Assembly: GCA_937868205.1 (NCBI GenBank)
Contig: CALMMC010000070.1
Coordinates: forward strand, 1-10,894
Direction: 5' to 3'
Source of the DNA: JAAZPG01 sp012797375
GTDB lineage: Bacteria; Acidobacteriota; Aminicenantia; Aminicenantales; UBA4085
Length of the DNA: 10,894 bases
Below, in pieces: positions 7,531 through 10,894 of this stretch. Under the pieces are notes generated by a model. It worked only from the letters and a program-made list of their open reading frames with translations, did not search any database and had not been told where the DNA came from. Both the position numbers and the translations under genes were made by a program. Every line of letters starts with the position of its first letter. Within the stretch, counting starts at the first letter, position 1.

Positions 7531-7585
7531 AGAATAATCATGATGTGTTAAGAAATAGTGAAACGGGGATGAAATGATGATGAAA
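7531..7585 (-). promoter_or_regulatory. probable PHO box and promoter of the porin-pst-phoB operon
   Basis: Reading the minus strand from 7585, TTTCAT recurs at 7585 and 7574, and TTTCAC at 7563, each exactly 11 nt apart. A degenerate fourth unit, CTTAAC, follows at 7552. PhoB subunits bind tandem 11-bp direct repeats built around (T)GTCA plus an A/T-rich 4-mer, so this phasing is the expected architecture with TTTCA in place of TGTCA. A modest -10 candidate, TATTCT (7536-7531), lies just downstream, with no good -35, as is usual for PhoB-activated promoters. The leader to the ATG at 7485 would be about 40 nt. Confidence 0.65.
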
Positions 7586-7625
7586 AAAGAGCTTTCTTGC
7601 GATATTCCCTGAGAATGATAAATCT

Positions 7626-7701
7626 GAACCTGTTTAACCATTTCCGCATTTCGAAATAAGGAAATGGTTAAACAGGTTCGGAATTGAAGCAGGTTCGGAA
7701 T
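7626..7701. repeat. intergenic palindromic repeat, copy 2, with partial duplicated tail
   Basis: Perfect 20-bp arms at 7626-7645 and 7660-7679 flank the centre GCATTTCGAAATAA (7646-7659). The arms match copy 1 exactly, and the 14-nt centre is the exact reverse complement of the copy 1 centre. The plus-strand tail GGAATTGAA (7680-7688) is, however, on the same side as in copy 1. A further piece of tail, CAGGTTCGGAAT, is repeated at 7673-7684 and 7690-7701. The location between two divergent starts argues against a terminator role for this copy. Confidence 0.9.
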
Positions 7702-7820
7702 CAGGGATTCAGCGGGGGACGGGGCGGCCCTGGCTTAAGCGAATGCGGAGGGGAGAAGTCGGATAAGTCCCTGCGGCGTTTTCCGAGTTCTTGCGTTTTC
7801 CGGCCGACGGGGATTCGGGT

Positions 7821-7850
7821 TTGACTTCGCTTTTCAAATGGGAATAGAGT
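7821..7850 (+). promoter_or_regulatory. sigma70-type promoter of the GRAM-like gene
   Basis: TTGACT (7821-7826) matches the -35 consensus at 5/6. After 18 nt comes TAGAGT (7845-7850), a 4/6 match to -10. The start of transcription would be near 7857, about 37 nt ahead of the ATG at 7894, and a strong AAGGAGG follows at 7881-7887. Nothing suggests control by the PHO box on the opposite strand. Confidence 0.5.
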
Positions 7851-7893
7851 TGATCCCGGAAGAAGGAAACGCGTCGCGCGAAGGAGGAATCCC

Positions 7894-8277
7894 ATGGGCA
7901 AGGACTGGCTGCAGCCGGGCGAGGAAGAAATCGGATCCTGGTCGGTTTATATCGGCGGTCAGGGCCCGATGGACGCGAAGGTCACCGGAAAAATCCACAT
8001 CACGAACTTGAATTTTCATTTCGCCGCCGGCTTGTCGCTCGAGAAAAACGCGGCGAGCTTGATGACGAATTACCAACACATCAAGGCCTTCGAGAAATCC
8101 GAGGAACATCTGACGATTCCCTTTTCGGAGATCGCCGGCGGTGAGATCGTCAAGAAGGGATTTTTACTAAAATCCCTGGCCGTGAAGCTGAAGGCGGGGG
8201 AGGAGCTTCTGTTTCATTTCGGGGCGATGAATCCCCAGAAGGCCCTGGACGCCCTCAACGCCGGACTGAAAAAATAA
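7894..8277 (+). CDS. small GRAM/PH-like domain protein of unknown function
   Basis: This is a 127-residue cytoplasmic protein without signal peptide or membrane segment. The layout matches bacterial GRAM/PH-like single-domain proteins: an N-terminal LQPGEEEIGSWSVY, a strand pair VTGKIHITNLNFHFAAG (about 30-46, compare the family's GxLYLTNxRLVF), IPFSEIAGGEIVKKGFLLKSLAVKLKAGEELLFHFG (about 75-110, compare IPLxEIxxV...G), and a closing helix PQKALDALNAGLKK. Such domains bind lipids or proteins in eukaryotes; the bacterial role is generally unknown and I assign none. The start is certain: AAGGAGG at 7881-7887 lies 6 nt before the ATG. It is the only plus-strand gene in the window, diverges from the phosphate operon and converges on the BNR gene, so it is probably transcribed alone. 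The stop codon touches palindromic repeat copy 3. Confidence 0.82.
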   Translation: MGKDWLQPGEEEIGSWSVYIGGQGPMDAKVTGKIHITNLNFHFAAGLSLEKNAASLMTNYQHIKAFEKSEEHLTIPFSEIAGGEIVKKGFLLKSLAVKLKAGEELLFHFGAMNPQKALDALNAGLKK

Positions 8278-8354
8278 CCAGGGATGAAATCGGTGCCTGG
8301 TTAACCATTAACCGATTTCGAATTCGGGAAATGGTTAACCAGGTTCCGAATTAA
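8275..8354. repeat. intergenic palindromic repeat, copy 3, mosaic form between convergent genes
   Basis: The main palindrome pairs CCTGGTTAACCATT (8296-8309) with 8330-8343 around a 20-nt centre (8310-8329) that mismatches at only three pairs. It is followed by the tail TTCCGAATTAA (8344-8354), a variant of the TTCGGAATTGAA tail of copies 1 and 2. Additional complementary pieces lie to the left: TAACCAGG (8275-8282) pairs with 8296-8303, and GAAATCGGT (8286-8294) pairs perfectly with ACCGATTTC (8311-8319). The TAA of the plus-strand gene (8275-8277) begins the first piece, and the stop of the minus-strand gene (8335-8337) lies in the right arm. It may act as a two-way terminator, but no T-run supports that. 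Confidence 0.85.
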
Positions 8355-10894
8355 GCGGATCGAGACGGACGTCGATGTCCCCGGCATACGTTTTGTCGCC
8401 GACGATCAGCTTCACCGCGTACTTGCCGGCTTCGGCTTCGAGATTCGCCATCCCCGGCCCGCCCGGGTACCGGCCGCCGTAACGGCCGAACATCCCCCGT
8501 CCGATCAAGCTCATCGATTTCCGCCGGACCTCCTGAATTTTCCGGTGATTGCCGCCCGCCGCATCGAGCTCGTTCAGAGCGGCGGCGATCGCCGCTTTCT
8601 GCTCCGCCGTCGCCTCGGTCCGCTCCCGGGCGGCCTCCAGCTGGGTTTTCAGCGCAGCGGCGGAACTCTGAACGGCGGCCGGGGCCGGATCGAACAGAAA
8701 ATCCCAAACAAGCCGGCCGACGCCGGGTTGGATGTCGTCGAGGATATAGACCGTTTTCCGACGGCCGGTGATGTCCGTGATTTCCAGCGAGACCGGCTGT
8801 TGCGGTTTTTCCTTGAAATAGTAGTGGATCATCGCCCCCTGGGGGGGATTCTCTCCCTTGAAGTACAGATCGCCCCGACCGTATCCGCCGCGGGCGATGG
8901 TCAGCCATTTCGTTCCCGGCCGCCCCGCCTCCAAAACGGCCGCCTCGGTCGAGGCGGGAAGGTCGACGGCCTGGCGGAGGGCCGACAGGTCATCCATGAT
9001 CCAGAGGCCCCGGCCGTGGGTGGCCGCGATCAGGTCATGCTCCCGGGGATGGATGAATAAATCGTGGACGGCCACGGTCGGCATGTTCAGGGAGAACGAG
9101 TCCCAGCTCCGGCCGCCGTCGAGGCTGGCGAACACGCCGAACTCCGTCCCGAGAAAGAGAAGGTTTTTCTTTTTTAAATCTTCCTTGATCACATAGACCG
9201 GCTGGCCGTCGGGAATCCCCTTGGAAATGGACGTCCAGGTTTTCCCGTAATCCGTCGTCTTGAAGACGTAGACCCGGAAATCATCGCTCCGGTGGCCGTC
9301 GAACGCCGCGTAGGCCGTCCCCTCGTCGAACGGGGAGGCCTCGACCCGGCTGCACCAGAGGCCGGCGGGCACGCCCGGGATGTTCGGCCGGACGTTGGTC
9401 CAGGACGCGCCGTCGTTGCGCGAGATTTGGACATTTCCGTCGTCGGTTCCGACCCACAGGAGCCCCGGCCGCAGGCGCGATTCGCTGATCGAAATGATCG
9501 TGCCGTGCGTCTCGGCCCCGGTTGTGTCGTCGGTCAGCCCGCCCGTGGGCTTGTTTTTCTCCGCGTCGTTGGCCGTCAGGTCGGGGCTGATGATCATCCA
9601 CTTCTCCCCGCGGTCGGCGGATTTGAAGAGCTGGTTTCCGCCGAAATAGAGAGTCCGCGGATTGTGGGGCGAAAGAAGGATCGGCGTGCTCCAGTTGAAC
9701 CGGAACGGCCCGCGCATCCGCCGGGCCATCTCCCGCCAGGCCGTTTCGGGATCGGCAGGCGGGACGTTTTCCGCCCCCGGCTTGCGCTCCGGCTCGGGCG
9801 GATCGGAGAAATAATCCTTGTAGTTGGCGATATTGCCCCGGTTCGGCCGAATCGACTTGGATTCCCGGGTTTCGACGTTCCACCGGCTGATCGCCCCGCC
9901 CTGGCTTTCGCTGTACAGGATGCGCCAGTCCGTCGGATCGATCTGGACGTGGAAGCCGTCGCCCCCGCCGACGTTGTACCAGAAATCGGTCAGGATCGAG
10001 CCTTCGCGGTGGAGAGACGGCCCGCCCCAGGTGCCGTTGTCCTGGAGGCCGCCGTAGACGTAATACGGATCGCGCATGTCGGCGCTCACGGCGTAAAACT
10101 GGGCGAAGGACAGGTTGTCGAAGATGATCCAGGTCTTTCCGTTGTCGTGGGACAGGAAGGCGCCGCCGTCCTGGCCGACGTACATCCGGTTCTTGTTTGT
10201 CGGGTCGAGCCACATCGCGTGAAAGTCGGGATGGAGGCCTTCCATCGGCGTCCAGGTCCGGCCGCCGTCGCTGGAAAAATTCATGATCGTGGCCAGCGAG
10301 TACACCCATTGGTCCTCGACCGGATTGATGTAGATGTGGCTGTAGTAGAACGGCCGGTTGTTCATCCGGCTGACGAACACCCACGATTCCCCCCCGTCCT
10401 CGGAGCGGTAGATGCCCGTGCCGAGCTTGGTCATGTCCTTGTAATCGGGATTGTCTTTGGGCGGCTTTCCGCCCTCCCCGGGGATCGTCGGGCGGGGCTG
10501 GTAGCCGTGCTCGACGCTGGCCATGAGGACCTTCGGGTTGGACCGGGAGATGGCCAAGCCGATCCGTCCGGTGTCCCCCTCGGGGAGTCCCCGGGTCAGC
10601 TTGATCCAAGTCCGGCCGCCGTCGCTCGATTTGAAGATGCCGCCGTTCGGCCCGCCGGAATCGAACCGCCACGGGCGGCGGAGGCGCTGCCAAAAGCCGA
10701 CATAGAGGACGTCGGGATTCGTCGGATCCATCACCAGGTCGATCGCTCCCGTCTTTCCGTCATTGGGCAGGCCGCCGCCCAGCTTGATCCAAGTCCGGCC
10801 GCCGTCGACGGTCTTGAACAGGCCGCGGTCGCCGGAATAACCCCACGTGTGGCCCGGGGCGGCGGCGTAGACCTGCCTCTTATCACCATCTGAC
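8335..10894 (-). CDS. large BNR/Asp-box beta-propeller protein (VPS10/sortilin-like), N-terminus cut off
   Basis: This is the C-terminal 852 residues of a protein of the WD40/YVTN/BNR-like repeat family, usually secreted proteins of about 1,000 residues. The function is unknown; the fold resembles sialidase and VPS10 propellers, but no catalytic set is visible. At least nine Asp-box motifs (S/T-x-D-x-G-x-S/T-W) are seen, including TVDGGRTW, SSDGGRTW (twice), SEDGGESW, SHDNGKTW, SADRGEKW, SRNDGASW, TTDYGKTW and SLDGGRSW. They are spread over two propeller-like halves. After about residue 650 follows a beta-sandwich-like tail with IHYYFKEKPQQPVSLEITD and YAVKLIVGDKTYAGDIDV, separated by a helical Ala/Glu-rich insert (QLEAARERTEATAEQKAAIAAALNELD, broken here for length). 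The frame is open to the right edge, so the GTG at 10734 is internal and not a start. The last residues LNSEPG and the stop are encoded by palindromic repeat copy 3. The first seven or eight visible residues come from adapter-like sequence. Confidence 0.9.
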   Translation of the reverse strand, partial: SDGDKRQVYAAAPGHTWGYSGDRGLFKTVDGGRTWIKLGGGLPNDGKTGAIDLVMDPTNPDVLYVGFWQRLRRPWRFDSGGPNGGIFKSSDGGRTWIKLTRGLPEGDTGRIGLAISRSNPKVLMASVEHGYQPRPTIPGEGGKPPKDNPDYKDMTKLGTGIYRSEDGGESWVFVSRMNNRPFYYSHIYINPVEDQWVYSLATIMNFSSDGGRTWTPMEGLHPDFHAMWLDPTNKNRMYVGQDGGAFLSHDNGKTWIIFDNLSFAQFYAVSADMRDPYYVYGGLQDNGTWGGPSLHREGSILTDFWYNVGGGDGFHVQIDPTDWRILYSESQGGAISRWNVETRESKSIRPNRGNIANYKDYFSDPPEPERKPGAENVPPADPETAWREMARRMRGPFRFNWSTPILLSPHNPRTLYFGGNQLFKSADRGEKWMIISPDLTANDAEKNKPTGGLTDDTTGAETHGTIISISESRLRPGLLWVGTDDGNVQISRNDGASWTNVRPNIPGVPAGLWCSRVEASPFDEGTAYAAFDGHRSDDFRVYVFKTTDYGKTWTSISKGIPDGQPVYVIKEDLKKKNLLFLGTEFGVFASLDGGRSWDSFSLNMPTVAVHDLFIHPREHDLIAATHGRGLWIMDDLSALRQAVDLPASTEAAVLEAGRPGTKWLTIARGGYGRGDLYFKGENPPQGAMIHYYFKEKPQQPVSLEITDITGRRKTVYILDDIQPGVGRLVWDFLFDPAPAAVQSSAAALKTQLEAARERTEATAEQKAAIAAALNELDAAGGNHRKIQEVRRKSMSLIGRGMFGRYGGRYPGGPGMANLEAEAGKYAVKLIVGDKTYAGDIDVRLDPLNSEPG
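10597..10807. repeat. 28-bp direct repeat encoding two Asp-box blades
   Basis: The same 28 bases occur at 10597-10624 and 10780-10807, exactly 183 bp (61 codons) apart and in the same frame of the BNR gene. They encode the Asp-box peptide DGGRTWIKL in two blades. Near-identical DNA, including synonymous positions, suggests recent blade duplication or gene conversion rather than only protein-level conservation. Confidence 0.75.
10873..10894 (+). other. probable residual Nextera/Tn5 mosaic-end adapter at the contig end
   Basis: The last 22 bases match the Nextera read-through adapter (CTGTCTCTTATACACATCT followed by GAC) at 18 of 22 positions without gaps. The mismatches are one T-to-C change and a three-base block at 10884-10886. 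The match begins after GGCGTAGAC, which still encodes the BNR family's expected VYAA stretch, and runs exactly to the sequence end, where untrimmed adapter would sit. These bases should be treated as technical rather than genomic. Confidence 0.7.

Larger units (their letters stand above)
7486..7893. other. divergent intergenic region between the porin and the small GRAM-like gene
   Basis: This 408-bp gap has no supported gene. In order it holds the porin ribosome site (7497-7502), the PHO-box/promoter block (7531-7585), a stretch without clear motifs (7586-7625), palindromic repeat copy 2 with a partial extra tail (7626-7701), about 120 bp without recognisable structure, and the plus-strand promoter and ribosome site of the next gene (7821-7887). 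Minus-strand reading frames here have no family signature or ribosome site. Confidence 0.7.

Noticed and set aside
7486..7641. Longer porin start at 7641 giving 52 extra N-terminal residues
   Set aside because: That start lies inside a palindromic repeat and would cover the PHO box; a ribosome site and a proper signal peptide begin at 7485.
1905..8354. CRISPR array from the repeated palindromes
   Set aside because: The three copies lie hundreds to thousands of bases apart with genes between them; there is no regular spacer pattern and no cas gene.
9281..10693. A 470-codon Arg/Pro-rich minus-strand frame within the BNR gene
   Set aside because: It is the out-of-frame shadow of the BNR coding sequence, with low-complexity composition and no motifs.
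10732..10734. GTG as start of the BNR protein
   Set aside because: The same frame continues upstream with TVDGGRTWIKL and VYAAAPGHTWG, both typical of the family, so the GTG is internal and the gene runs off the window.
9292..10893. A 533-codon open frame on the plus strand opposite the BNR gene
   Set aside because: The opposite strand encodes repeated Asp boxes and a clear family; the long antisense frame is a by-product of GC-rich codon use and has no domain signature.

Overview
The window is a GC-rich (roughly 60 %) bacterial fragment coded almost entirely on the minus strand. The outer-membrane proteins (a TonB-dependent receptor and an OprP/OprO-type barrel ending in Phe) show a Gram-negative cell envelope. 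The mix of a Pst operon led by a porin, a large secreted BNR/VPS10-like propeller protein and recurring intergenic palindromes would fit an Acidobacteriota-like lineage such as Aminicenantes. That placement is a guess from gene style, not a demonstrated assignment.

Layout from left to right: (1) 2-1822, minus: a TonB-dependent outer-membrane receptor missing only its last few residues at the window edge, with a good sigma70-type promoter and Shine-Dalgarno. (2) 1823-2086: a 264-bp gap holding that promoter and palindromic repeat copy 1. (3) 2087-7485, minus: a six-gene phosphate operon transcribed in the order phosphate-selective porin, pstS, pstC, pstA, pstB, phoB. (4) 7486-7893: a divergent gap with a probable PHO box (TTTCA(T/C) units phased at exactly 11 nt), palindromic repeat copy 2, and a promoter for the next gene. 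(5) 7894-8277, plus: a small protein with a GRAM/PH-like fold. (6) 8278-8334: palindromic repeat copy 3 between convergent genes. (7) 8335 to the right edge, minus: the C-terminal 850 or so residues of a BNR/Asp-box propeller protein.

The phosphate block reads as one pathway. The porin lets phosphate cross the outer membrane, PstS captures it in the periplasm, PstC/PstA form the inner-membrane channel and PstB hydrolyses ATP. PhoB at the operon's end would bind the PHO box and amplify its own operon. PhoU and PhoR are absent from the cluster.

The least ordinary content is a family of three roughly 50-bp palindromes. All share a same-strand tail. The cores of copies 1 and 2 are exact inversions of each other relative to that tail. 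Copy 3 has interleaved arms and supplies the stop codon of the BNR gene, and probably overlaps that of its convergent neighbour. The last 22 bases of the window resemble a damaged Nextera (Tn5 mosaic-end) adapter and should not be trusted as genomic. I see no clear sign of a wholly new multi-gene system here.
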